Shown piece after piece: positions 26,743 to 35,260 of a stretch of 64,000 bases of DNA. Made by a program: the position numbers and the translations under genes. Origin of the DNA: Chitinophagaceae bacterium. Its GTDB lineage: Bacteria > Bacteroidota > Bacteroidia > Chitinophagales > Chitinophagaceae. Each line of letters opens with the position of its first letter. Within the stretch, counting starts at the first letter, position 1. The notes beneath the pieces were generated by a model. It had not been told where the DNA came from and ran no database searches. It saw only the letters and a list, made by a program, of their open reading frames with translations. The DNA lies in contig JADJYK010000006.1 in assembly GCA_016719815.1 (NCBI GenBank), forward strand, positions 124,001-188,000, given 5' to 3'.

Positions 26743-28157
26743 TTATATTTCTTTTGCGAGGTCAATTGCTTTTTTCAAAGCCCCCAATTTATTATTCACC
26801 TCCTGCAACTCACTTTCCGGGTTGCTGGCTGCCACCACTCCGGCACCAGCCTGGTAAGTGAGGGTGTTACGCCTGCTTAAAAAGTTCTAATCATAATTGC
26901 ATGGTTACAACTGCCGTCAAAACCCATAAAGCCAATAGCGCCGCCATAATAGCTTCTTGCTGTTGGCTCATACACATCTATCAATTGCATCGCTTTAATT
27001 TTGGAGCACCTTAATGTTCCTGCCGGAAATGTTTTTGCCATCAGTTCAAAAGGATTGCTTCCCGGTTTTACTACTGCTGCCACCTCACTCACCAAGTGTA
27101 TTACATGCGAGAAATACTGCACCTGCCTGTAGTGTGCCACTTGCACATCATCACATACACGGCTCAGGTCGTTTCTTGCCAGGTCAACCAGCATCACATG
27201 TTCAGCATTCTCTTTGGCATCTTTCAGCAATTTTTCTTCCAGCATTTTGTCCTGCTGTTCATCTCCGGTACGCTTAAATGTTCCGGCAATGGGATGCACT
27301 ACAGCTTTCCCGTTCTGTATGACCAGTTGTGCCTCCGGCGATGAACCCATCAGTTTATAATCACCATAATCAAAGAAAAATAAATAAGGTGAAGGATTAA
27401 TGTTTCGTAATGCCCTGTACACATTAAATTCATCACCGGTAAACTGTTGCTGAAACCTTCTGCTCAGTACAATCTGGAATACATCGCCACGGTGGCAACT
27501 GGCTATTCCCTTCTTCACCATTTCAAGATATTCCTCATCTGTCAGGTTGGAAATTTCTTCACCAACGGTATCAAACGGATACACGGGAACATCCTTGCTT
27601 TTGATTAATGATTCCACCGCAGCCACATCGCTTTCAATACCTTTTACTTTATTCTCGCAAATAAACAACTCGTCTTTATAATGATTAACAGCAATAATAT
27701 ATTGATAAAGCCGGTATCTCATCAAGGGAATATCAGCTATAAACTGTGAGTTTTGAACCGTGAGCCCAACTGTTTCAAAAAACTGAACGGCATCATAAGT
27801 GGTATAACCAAATAAGCCCTGTGCAAATTTTGCCTCTTTTATTTCACCTTCTGCAATTTCAAAATGCTGCATATAATCCCAGAGCAATTGCGGCACTTCC
27901 TTCTTATCGGATAAACTTACCCTTTCTGTATTTCGTCCTGGTAATTTATACTCGGCATACTCTGCTGTACGAATCTCAATTCCGCCAATTGCATTGATAC
28001 AGATGAATGACCAGCTGCTTGTAGCCGCATGGTAGTCGGTACTCTCCAGCAATATTGTATCCCTGAACTTATCCCGCAGCCGCAAGTAAATTCCTACCGG
28101 CGTATAAACATCTGCCAGCATTCTTTTACAACTTGTTTGAATCTCAACTCTCTTCAT
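26743..28157 (-). CDS. trpE: Anthranilate synthase component I, frameshifted near the 3' end
   Basis: The chorismate-binding core is intact: GEEISNLTDEEYLEMVKKG, DVFQIVLSRRFQ, SPYLFFFDYGDYKLMGSSPE, VHPIAGTFKRTG, LVDLARNDLSRV, FPAGTLRCSKIKAM and the RSYYGGAIGFMGFDG segment. The frame stops at 26877, but one T added to the run at 26879-26883 continues with LSRRNTLTYQAGAGVVAASN and AIDLAKEI to a stop at 26743. The full protein is about 472 residues. Trp feedback-site residues (LLESTD near the N-terminus) are present. First structural gene after the leader. Confidence 0.93.
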
Positions 28158-28182
28158 AATCCTGTTTAATCATGTTTCTAAC

Positions 28183-28209
28183 AAAAAGCCCCGGACACTG
28201 CCGGGGCTT
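28183..28209 (-). terminator. trp attenuator (terminator hairpin)
   Basis: On the minus strand the 9-base arms AAGCCCCGG (28209-28201) and CCGGGGCTT (28194-28186) enclose a six-base loop and are followed by TTTTTG. It lies 25 bases upstream of the trpE ATG and just after the leader peptide. The CGGGGCT inside the leader-peptide gene (about 28243-28249) can pair with the first arm, giving the competing antiterminator. Confidence 0.82.
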
Positions 28210-28238
28210 GATATAATTGTACAAATACAGTTATGACA

Positions 28239-28295
28239 TTACAGCCCCGTAAGAGTTGTATGCCACCACCATGTATTTGAGTTATACTGCTTCAT
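28239..28295 (-). CDS. trpL: trp leader peptide with three consecutive Trp codons
   Basis: An 18-codon frame reads MKQYNSNTWWWHTTLTGL and ends in TAA. Three adjacent TGG codons in so short a peptide, directly upstream of the attenuator and trpE, are the classical arrangement for sensing charged tRNA-Trp by ribosome stalling. A Bacteroidota promoter lies immediately upstream. The gene is too short for ordinary gene callers. The region that would let the stalled ribosome free the antiterminator overlaps the last codons and the stop. Confidence 0.85.
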   Translation of the reverse strand: MKQYNSNTWWWHTTLTGL

Positions 28296-28302
28296 CTGGC
28301 TT

Positions 28303-28333
28303 CAAATATAGTGGCTAAATCTTTATCTGCAAA
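28303..28333 (-). promoter_or_regulatory. Promoter of the trp operon
   Basis: On the minus strand TTTG (28333-28330), a spacer of 19 bases and TATATTTG (28310-28303) match the Bacteroidota sigma-ABfr consensus TTTG-N19-TAnnTTTG exactly. The ATG of trpL begins seven bases after the -7 box, so the leader peptide would be translated from an almost leaderless transcript. Confidence 0.75.
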
Positions 28334-28420
28334 TATTTTTTGCCATACGGCTTTTATTTCCATGAAAGGATATGCTCATATTAATTGTTTTTCTACCTTT
28401 CAATAACAAATATCAATTTC

Positions 28421-30868
28421 ATGATTTATAAACTCACTGCCGCAGTTTTGTCCGTATTTATTTTTGCCTCATTAGTGATTGCACAGGACGATGTCGCCTA
28501 CAAACTTCCACCAAAAGACATTGCCGACATGTTATTAGCCAAACGTTCCCCCACTGTAAGTGTGGATGATAAAGGCGAATGGATGCTGCTGATGGAAACC
28601 AGCAGTTATCCATCGGTGGAGGAACTGGCAAAGCCTGAATTAAAAATCGCCGGCCTGCGTATCAACCCCGCCAATTTTACACCAAGCCGCACCGGCTTTG
28701 TCAATAACATTACACTGCGCAGTATCACCGCCGGGAAAGATTTTAAAATTGCCGGTCTCCCCAATCCGTTGTTTGCAGGAACCATTTCATGGAGCCCCGA
28801 TGATAAAAAGTTTGCTTTTACTCATACCAGTTCAAGCCGTGTGGATTTATATGTAGTTGATATTGCCGCTAAAAAATCTACAAAAGTGAATAAAGCGCCG
28901 CTCAACCTGGTTACCGGCGGCTTTCAATGGTACGATAATAACACCCTGCTCTATCGTACGACGCTGAAACCGGCCACCGCCGCCCCGCCAAAACCAGCAA
29001 TGCCAAAAGGCCCTGCCACACAGGAAAATTATGGCAAGGCTTCTCCAAGACCTACCTTCCAGGATTTAATTAAGACTCCCTACGACGAACAACTATACGA
29101 ATTTTACGCCACCACACAACTGGTAAAAAATGTAAACGGAGCAGAAACAAAAATTGGTCAGCCTGCCATTTATGGAATGATAAGTGTATCCCCGGATAAA
29201 AAATATTTTTTGCAGCGAATCATTAAAAAGCCGTTTTCTTACACCGTACCTGCCAACGGTTTTCCATCAACAGTTTTAATTACTGATATGAATGGAAAAA
29301 CTGTTAAGCAACTGGCAGAACTTCCTTCTTCCGAAACAGCACCCAGCGGTTACGACAATGTGCAGTTTGTTCCCCGTGCCTTTGAATGGAGAGATGATGA
29401 ACCGGCCACCATTGTTTGGTGTATGCCGCTTGATAGTGGTCTCATTAAAACAAATGTAGAATATCATGATGCAGTATATGCCTTGTCTGCTCCGTTTACA
29501 GGAGAAGCCAAACAACTCTTTAAAACCAAGATGCGTTACTATGGCACCACCTGGGGCAATCAAAGCCTTGCTATTGTAACCGAAGGTTTGCGCAGCAAAC
29601 AAATCACACAGATTGACCGCTTCCACCCGGTAACTGAAGATTTGGAGAAACTTATTTCCCGCAACTCAACCGATGCTTACAGCAATCCCGGCTTCCCGGT
29701 ACTGGCACCCAACCAGTATAACAGAAACGTACTGCTGACCGTTGACAAAGGCAATAAAATACTGCTTAATAATACCACCGGAAGTTCGCCCAAAGGCGAC
29801 CTGCCCTTCCTGCTGTCGTATGATGTGCACACCAAAAAAGCAGATACTATTTGGCGTTGCAGCGAAGGTGTATATGAATATGTGGTAAAACTGCTGGATG
29901 CAGATAAAATGCAAATCCTTACTTCTAAAGAAAGTGAGAAAGAAACACCCAACTACTGGATTAAGAACCTGAAACTCCGCATAGCCGACAGGCAACTGAC
30001 TAATTTCACCAACCCATATCCGCAATTAGAAGGTGTGAGCAAAGAAAAAATAAAATACAAAAGGGCCGATGGAGTTGACCTTACCGGCGACCTTTACCTG
30101 CCTAAAGGCTACGATAAAAACCGTGATGGCAAGCTGCCTGTTGTCATCTGGGCTTACCCGGCGGAATACAACTCTGCCGCCGATGCAGCACAGGTGCGGG
30201 GCAGCGAACACCGCTTCACTCTGCTAAGCTGGGCATCGCCTGTGTTCTACGTTACCCAGGGTTATGCCGTTCTTAATAATGCCGAGATGCCCATCGTAGC
30301 AACCGGCAAAGAAAAAAAGCCTAACGACAACTTTATTGAGCAACTCACTATGAATGCCGAGGCCGCCATCAATGTGCTCGACTCAATTGGTGTGGGTGAT
30401 AAGAATAAGGTGGCCGTTGGCGGACATAGCTACGGAGCATTTATGACGGCCAACCTGCTGGCACATACCAAACTCTTTAAAGCCGGTATTGCCCGCAGCG
30501 GTGCTTATAACCGTACATTGACGCCATTCGGTTTCCAAAATGAGGACCGCACCTATTGGCAGGCGCCTGACCTGTATAACAACATGAGCCCATTCAGTAA
30601 TGCCGATAAAATAAAAACTCCGCTGCTGCTGATACATGGTGATATGGACAACAACACCGGCACATTCCCTATACAAAGTGAGCGGATGTTTAATGCCATT
30701 AAGGGCCATGGCGGCATTGTTAAGTATATCAGCCTGCCTTACGAAAGCCACAGCTACCAGGGCAAAGAAAACCTGCTGCACATGCTGAATGAACAGTTTC
30801 AGTGGCTGGAGAAGTATGTGAAGGGAGCGGAAAAAAAGGCGGTTAAGGATGAGAGGAAGGGATTCTAA
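28421..30868 (+). CDS. Secreted S9-family prolyl oligopeptidase-type peptidase
   Basis: The ATG at 28421 gives a signal peptide (MIYKLTAAVLSVFIFASLVI-A); the frame upstream is probably untranslated. An N-terminal beta-propeller of about 550 residues is followed by the alpha/beta-hydrolase domain with the catalytic Ser in VGGHSYGAFMTAN, Asp in LLLIHGDMDNNTG and His in LPYESHSYQGKEN. The size of about 815 residues and the RSGAYNRTLTPFGFQNEDR segment resemble the glutamyl-endopeptidase-like S9 group of Bacteroidota. It is divergent from the trp operon. Confidence 0.93.
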   Translation: MIYKLTAAVLSVFIFASLVIAQDDVAYKLPPKDIADMLLAKRSPTVSVDDKGEWMLLMETSSYPSVEELAKPELKIAGLRINPANFTPSRTGFVNNITLRSITAGKDFKIAGLPNPLFAGTISWSPDDKKFAFTHTSSSRVDLYVVDIAAKKSTKVNKAPLNLVTGGFQWYDNNTLLYRTTLKPATAAPPKPAMPKGPATQENYGKASPRPTFQDLIKTPYDEQLYEFYATTQLVKNVNGAETKIGQPAIYGMISVSPDKKYFLQRIIKKPFSYTVPANGFPSTVLITDMNGKTVKQLAELPSSETAPSGYDNVQFVPRAFEWRDDEPATIVWCMPLDSGLIKTNVEYHDAVYALSAPFTGEAKQLFKTKMRYYGTTWGNQSLAIVTEGLRSKQITQIDRFHPVTEDLEKLISRNSTDAYSNPGFPVLAPNQYNRNVLLTVDKGNKILLNNTTGSSPKGDLPFLLSYDVHTKKADTIWRCSEGVYEYVVKLLDADKMQILTSKESEKETPNYWIKNLKLRIADRQLTNFTNPYPQLEGVSKEKIKYKRADGVDLTGDLYLPKGYDKNRDGKLPVVIWAYPAEYNSAADAAQVRGSEHRFTLLSWASPVFYVTQGYAVLNNAEMPIVATGKEKKPNDNFIEQLTMNAEAAINVLDSIGVGDKNKVAVGGHSYGAFMTANLLAHTKLFKAGIARSGAYNRTLTPFGFQNEDRTYWQAPDLYNNMSPFSNADKIKTPLLLIHGDMDNNTGTFPIQSERMFNAIKGHGGIVKYISLPYESHSYQGKENLLHMLNEQFQWLEKYVKGAEKKAVKDERKGF

Positions 30869-30882
30869 AGAAACTATAATTT

Positions 30883-31389
30883 ATGAGAAACACAAGTTTC
30901 ACCCTCCGCCCCTTTACACTTGCCGATGCAGATTCGCTGGCTGAATATGCCAACAACTATAATATTGCCAAAAATCTCACCAATGCCTTCCCGCATCCAT
31001 ACACAAGAGAAGATGCGGAAAAGTTCATCAGGATGGTATCGCAGCACAATCCTGTACAGGTATTTACTATTGATATTGAGGGCAGGGCAAGTGGCGGCAT
31101 TGGTTTGTTCCCGCAGACAGATATTTTGTGTAAGAATGCCGAAATGGGTTATTGGCTGGCCGAACCATTCTGGGGCAAAGGCATCATCACAGCCGCTATC
31201 CGGCAAATGGTGGAATACGGTTTTAAGACATGGGACATCATCCGCATCTATGCCCGCCCTTTCGGCTCCAATATTGCTTCGCAGAAAGTACTAGAGAAGG
31301 CCGGATTTATTTTAGAAGCAAGGTTTTCCAATTCTGTCTTCAAGAATGGGGTGTTTGAAGATGAGTTGATTTATGCAATGCGGAAATAA
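30883..31389 (+). CDS. GNAT-family N-acetyltransferase (RimJ/RimL type)
   Basis: A 168-residue GNAT domain of the Acetyltransf_3 type. It begins TSFTLRPFTLADADSLAEYA; the acetyl-CoA loop is in GYWLAEPFWGKGIITAAIR (Q/R-x-x-G-x-G/A form GKGI), and the C-terminal SNIASQKVLEKAGFILEARF is conserved for the group. The gene follows the S9 peptidase by 14 bases and may be cotranscribed. The substrate is not predictable. Confidence 0.92.
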   Translation: MRNTSFTLRPFTLADADSLAEYANNYNIAKNLTNAFPHPYTREDAEKFIRMVSQHNPVQVFTIDIEGRASGGIGLFPQTDILCKNAEMGYWLAEPFWGKGIITAAIRQMVEYGFKTWDIIRIYARPFGSNIASQKVLEKAGFILEARFSNSVFKNGVFEDELIYAMRK

Positions 31390-31491
31390 CGCCGTAAGCC
31401 CGGACGAACGATATCCTGGTAGTACAGGCGGCTGCTTTGAAAAAAATAATATCTTCATCCGACGGTTATTTACTAACAAAAAAGAAAAACA

Positions 31492-32322
31492 ATGCAGCTT
31501 GTCTTTTTCTATGCGAAGAGATTTCTTCAGCTAATACCCGCTTTCCTCATTTTAATGTTTGCCTCCTTTGCTGTACAGGGTCAGCAAAAACAAACTACTT
31601 ATATCCTCGTTCATGGCGCATGGCATGGTGCCTGGTGCTGGAATAAGGTAGTGCCATTAATGGAGGCAAAGGGAGATAAAGTGCTGGCTATTGATTTACC
31701 TGGTCATGGAAAGGATACCACTAATCCTGACAATATTACCTTTAACGATTATGTACATAAGGTTGTTTCTGTTGTCAACTCAAATGATGGTGAAGTGATA
31801 CTGGTTGGTCATTCTATGGCCGGTACTGTTATTTCGCAGGCAGCAGAATTGCTGGGAACAAAGAAAGTGAGTAAACTGGTTTACCTTGATGCCTTTCTGC
31901 CCAAAAATGGTGAGTCGGTCAGGTCGCTGGCCGGAATGATTGACGCTTCATTACCCAAAGACAGTACCCGTATTTCTATTGGGAAAGGATTAATTATATC
32001 CTCAAATAAGAAGACAAGCATTTTCAAACCCGAAATAGCAGATATTCTTTTCTATCATGATTGCTCAGCAGAAGACAGGGCTTTTGCACACAAAAATTTA
32101 TCGCCACAAAACTTTGAACCCAATGGCACACCTGTTTCCGTTTCAGACAATGTTTATGGAGCAATACCAAAGTATTACATTTTATGTACTGAAAGCAAGG
32201 ATCTTGATAAATCTGTATTACCCTCAAGGGTAAAATGCAAGAAGATTATAAAAATAAAATCCAGCCATTCCCCTTTTTTCTCAATGCCTGAAAAGCTTGC
32301 GAGGATTCTGCACAAGATATAA
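31492..32322 (+). CDS. Alpha/beta hydrolase, exported
   Basis: A 276-residue protein with an N-terminal hydrophobic signal-type segment (FLQLIPAFLILMFASFAVQG) followed by an alpha/beta-hydrolase of the esterase EstC/salicylate-methylesterase kind: oxyanion loop ILVHGAWHGAWCWNKV, nucleophile elbow VILVGHSMAGTVISQA, and the catalytic His in IKSSHSPFFSMPEKL. The acid is probably in the CTESKDLDK region. Substrate unknown. Confidence 0.85.
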   Translation: MQLVFFYAKRFLQLIPAFLILMFASFAVQGQQKQTTYILVHGAWHGAWCWNKVVPLMEAKGDKVLAIDLPGHGKDTTNPDNITFNDYVHKVVSVVNSNDGEVILVGHSMAGTVISQAAELLGTKKVSKLVYLDAFLPKNGESVRSLAGMIDASLPKDSTRISIGKGLIISSNKKTSIFKPEIADILFYHDCSAEDRAFAHKNLSPQNFEPNGTPVSVSDNVYGAIPKYYILCTESKDLDKSVLPSRVKCKKIIKIKSSHSPFFSMPEKLARILHKI

Positions 32323-32335
32323 CTGACAAAAAAGA

Positions 32336-32363
32336 GGCTCAAAAGAGCCCCTTCGGTGTTTTT
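32336..32363 (+). terminator. Terminator after the alpha/beta hydrolase
   Basis: GGCTC (32336-32340) and GAGCC (32345-32349) form a short stem, followed after a few bases by a T5 tract. The gap of eight bases before the T-tract makes it weaker than the fusA terminator. Confidence 0.4.
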
Positions 32364-32481
32364 CATAAATCGGCTTCCGGCCGAATAAATTGGTTCAAAA
32401 ACGGAGTACGGTCTGTTAATTAAAAGCAAAGACAGTGCCACCCCATTATAAAACACTTGACTGTAATTAAGATTTTATTAT

Positions 32482-32509
32482 AAAAAACCCGTCCTTTTCA
32501 GAACGGGTT
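32482..32509 (-). terminator. Terminator of fusA
   Basis: AACCCGT (32487-32493) and ACGGGTT (32503-32509) form a stem; on the minus strand the second arm is followed by six T. It is 45 bases after the fusA stop. Confidence 0.7.
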
Positions 32510-32554
32510 TGTAAAACTGGTCAGGCTGGTAGTCTGACCAGCTGATAATATTTC

Positions 32555-34699
32555 TTACGCATTCACCTTGCCTTTCACCTTTGCAATCACTTCTTCAGCG
32601 ATGTTATTGGGTGCAGGATTGTAGTGAGAGAACTCCATCGTAGATGAGGCACGGCCAGAACTCAATGAACGGAGCTGTGTTACATATCCGAACATTTCGC
32701 TCAACGGCACTTTTGCTTTAATAACCTCGGCACCAGCACGGTTGTCCATACCTTCCAGTATGGCACGGCGGCGGTTAAGGTCACCGGTTACATCGCCCAT
32801 GTATTGAGCAGGAGTAATTACTTCCACTTTCATGATAGGTTCCAGCAGTACAGGCTTCGCTTTTCTTGCCGCCTCACGAAAACCAGCTTTAGCACACAAT
32901 TCAAACGACATTGAGTCAGAGTCCACTGCGTGGAAGCTACCATCGAATACACGAATCTTCATGTTATCAACCGGATAGTTAGCCAGTACCCCAGTAGTCA
33001 TTGATTGCTCAAAACCTTTCTGAATGGCCGGTACAAATTCACGGGGAATTGAACCACCAAACAGGTCGTTTACAAACTGGTAGTGTTTATCAGGATTCTC
33101 GGCTTTCCACTCTGCATCAATAGGGCCCAGTTCAAACTGGATATCAGCAAACTTACCACGGCCTCCTGTTTGCTTCTTCAGTGTTTCACGATGCTGTATT
33201 GTTGTATTAAATGCTTCTTTGTAAGCCACCATCGGCGCACCTTGGTTCACTTCCACTTTAAACTCACGGCGCATACGATCAACAATGATCTCCAGGTGCA
33301 GCTCACCCATTCCACGAAGAATAGTCTGGCCAGTGTCTTCATCTGTGTTTACACGCAGTGTAGGATCTTCTTCCACCAGTTTGGCGATCGCCATACCCAT
33401 TTTATCAACGTCGGCCTGTGTTTTTGGCTCAACTGCTATCGCAATTACCGGCTCAGGAATGAACATGTTCTCCAGTGTGATCGGATGGTCTTCGTCACAC
33501 AAGGTATCACCGGTTTTAATTTCCTTGAAACCAACCGCTGCACCAATATCACCGGCCTCGATAAAGTCAATTGGGTTTTGCTTGTTGGCAAACATCTTCA
33601 TGATACGGCTGATCCTTTCTTTCTTACCACTTCTTACGTTGAGTACATAAGAACCAGCATCTAAGTGACCACTGTAACAACGGAAGAATGCCAGTCGGCC
33701 CACAAACGGGTCAGTCATGATTTTGAATGCCAGCGCCGCAAATGGCTCTTTCGGGTCAGGCTTACGGGTAAGTTCCTCACCTGTATCAGGATGCGTCCCT
33801 TTTGTATCAGGAATATCAACAGGAGAAGGCAGGTAACGGCAAACAGCATCCAGTGCTGTCTGCACACCTTTATTCTTGAATGAGGAACCACACATCATCG
33901 GCACAATGCTCAGGTCAACTGTTGCTTTGCGAATAGCTTCATGCATTTCATCTTCAGTAATACTATTAGGATCATCAAAGAATTTCTCCATCAGGTGGTC
34001 ATCATATTCGGCCACGGCTTCCACCAGGTTGGCTCTCCACTCTTTGGCTTCTTCCAGCATATCTGCAGGTACTTCTATTTCATCGAAGGTCATTCCTTCT
34101 GTTTCCATATGCCAGATGATGCCTTTCATTTTGATCAGGTCCACCACCCCTATGAAATCGTCTTCCGCACCGATCGGCAACTGCAGGGGGACGGCTTTTG
34201 AACCCAGCATTTCCTTCACCTGCTTGACTACGTTGAGGAAGTCGGCACCTGCACGGTCCATTTTGTTTACAAAGCCGATACGGGGAACACCGTAGCGGTT
34301 AGCCTGGCGCCATACTGTTTCGCTCTGCGGCTCCACACCATCAACGGCTGAAAACAGGGCAATCAAACCATCGAGCACCCTCATAGAACGTTCTACCTCT
34401 ACGGTAAAGTCAACGTGACCGGGAGTGTCGATAATATTAAAACCATAAGCCTTTGTATCGGCATTAGGCTTTCCTTTATCAGTAGGAAAATTCCATTTAC
34501 AGCTCACCGCTGCAGATGTAATGGTGATACCCCTTTCCTTTTCCTGTTCCATCCAGTCGGTAGTGGCGGCACCATCATGCACCTCACCAATGCGATGAAT
34601 CATACCAGTATAGCGGAGGATACGCTCCGTTGTCGTGGTTTTACCGGCATCAATGTGGGCGGCAATACCAAAGTTTCTCTGAAATTTTAAATCGGCCAT
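32555..34699 (-). CDS. fusA: Elongation factor G
   Basis: A five-domain translational GTPase. The ATG at 34699 (MADLKFQRNFGIAAHIDAGK) fits family length; the longer frame adds an unlikely MAPASPRKNQIV. G1 is AHIDAGKTT, G2 ERGITITSA, G3 DTPGHVDF, G4 NKMDRAG. Domain IV and V motifs (GGRGKFADIQ, PIMKVEVITPAQYMGDVTGD) are complete. The gene is not next to rpsL/rpsG within this window, unlike the classical str operon; it has its own terminator and a roughly 290-base leader. The sequence is free of frameshifts. Confidence 0.97.
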   Translation of the reverse strand: MADLKFQRNFGIAAHIDAGKTTTTERILRYTGMIHRIGEVHDGAATTDWMEQEKERGITITSAAVSCKWNFPTDKGKPNADTKAYGFNIIDTPGHVDFTVEVERSMRVLDGLIALFSAVDGVEPQSETVWRQANRYGVPRIGFVNKMDRAGADFLNVVKQVKEMLGSKAVPLQLPIGAEDDFIGVVDLIKMKGIIWHMETEGMTFDEIEVPADMLEEAKEWRANLVEAVAEYDDHLMEKFFDDPNSITEDEMHEAIRKATVDLSIVPMMCGSSFKNKGVQTALDAVCRYLPSPVDIPDTKGTHPDTGEELTRKPDPKEPFAALAFKIMTDPFVGRLAFFRCYSGHLDAGSYVLNVRSGKKERISRIMKMFANKQNPIDFIEAGDIGAAVGFKEIKTGDTLCDEDHPITLENMFIPEPVIAIAVEPKTQADVDKMGMAIAKLVEEDPTLRVNTDEDTGQTILRGMGELHLEIIVDRMRREFKVEVNQGAPMVAYKEAFNTTIQHRETLKKQTGGRGKFADIQFELGPIDAEWKAENPDKHYQFVNDLFGGSIPREFVPAIQKGFEQSMTTGVLANYPVDNMKIRVFDGSFHAVDSDSMSFELCAKAGFREAARKAKPVLLEPIMKVEVITPAQYMGDVTGDLNRRRAILEGMDNRAGAEVIKAKVPLSEMFGYVTQLRSLSSGRASSTMEFSHYNPAPNNIAEEVIAKVKGKVNA

Positions 34700-34996
34700 G
34701 ACTATTTGATTTTTGCGAGGCGAAGCCGGAGCCATCTCCTCTTTTTACTTATTGTTTTTTTGTTTGTTTATTATGCTTTTATATTTTTTGTTGTCATCTC
34801 TGCCTGCCGTCAGGCAGGGTTCTGAACGTTGCTCGTCTTTGGGGAAATCAGCTAAAGAATATGTTGTCCCGGTCATCCGGAAGCATTAGCTGATATGTAA
34901 GTATTATACTCTCATAGACTGCCACTTGAAGAAAAAGCCCTGCCGCCGCTGTTCATACCTCCATAGCCTTCCTTAATGGCGGCGCAAAGGTAAGAG
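34700..34996 (-). promoter_or_regulatory. Long structured leader and promoter of fusA
   Basis: On the minus strand a TACCTTTG -7 box lies at 34995-34988. Downstream, the leader contains a 14-codon frame starting MNSGGRAFSSSG (near 34952-34908), a stem TCAGCTAA/TTAGCTGA with 8-bp arms (34886-34893 with 34848-34855) enclosing CCGGATGACCGG, and the palindrome CCTGCCGTCAGGCAGG near 34803-34818. About 290 transcribed bases before an EF-G gene suggest regulation of expression, but no known RNA family was recognised. Confidence 0.45.
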
Positions 34997-35260
34997 TTTC
35001 CGGCGAAAAAAAGACTGCTGTGGCAAAGACATTTTGGTACGGGGAAAACAGGGAAATAGTCTGTACTTAAGATTTAACTTATTGGTTGACAGACACGAAT
35101 ATGAATATCTATATTCTGCAACCATTTCTCTGTAGGCCGCGGAAATAACAGAGTGCTAAAAAGTGGCCAGTCTTTACTGTCATGTCCTGAAAAAACTTAT
35201 TGTATGGGTTAAAAATCGGTAAACTACAAGGGGAAGCCAGACAATTTCTGTTGCCATTCA
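34997..35260. other. Intergenic region, no gene
   Basis: Nothing convincing is seen in these 264 bases. A weak inverted repeat GAATAT...ATATTC lies near 35100, without T-tract. The region separates the efflux operon end from the fusA promoter. Confidence 0.5.

Noticed and set aside
32555..34735. The longer fusA start at 34735
   Set aside because: It adds twelve residues (MAPASPRKNQIV) absent from EF-G proteins; the ATG at 34699 gives the family N-terminus.
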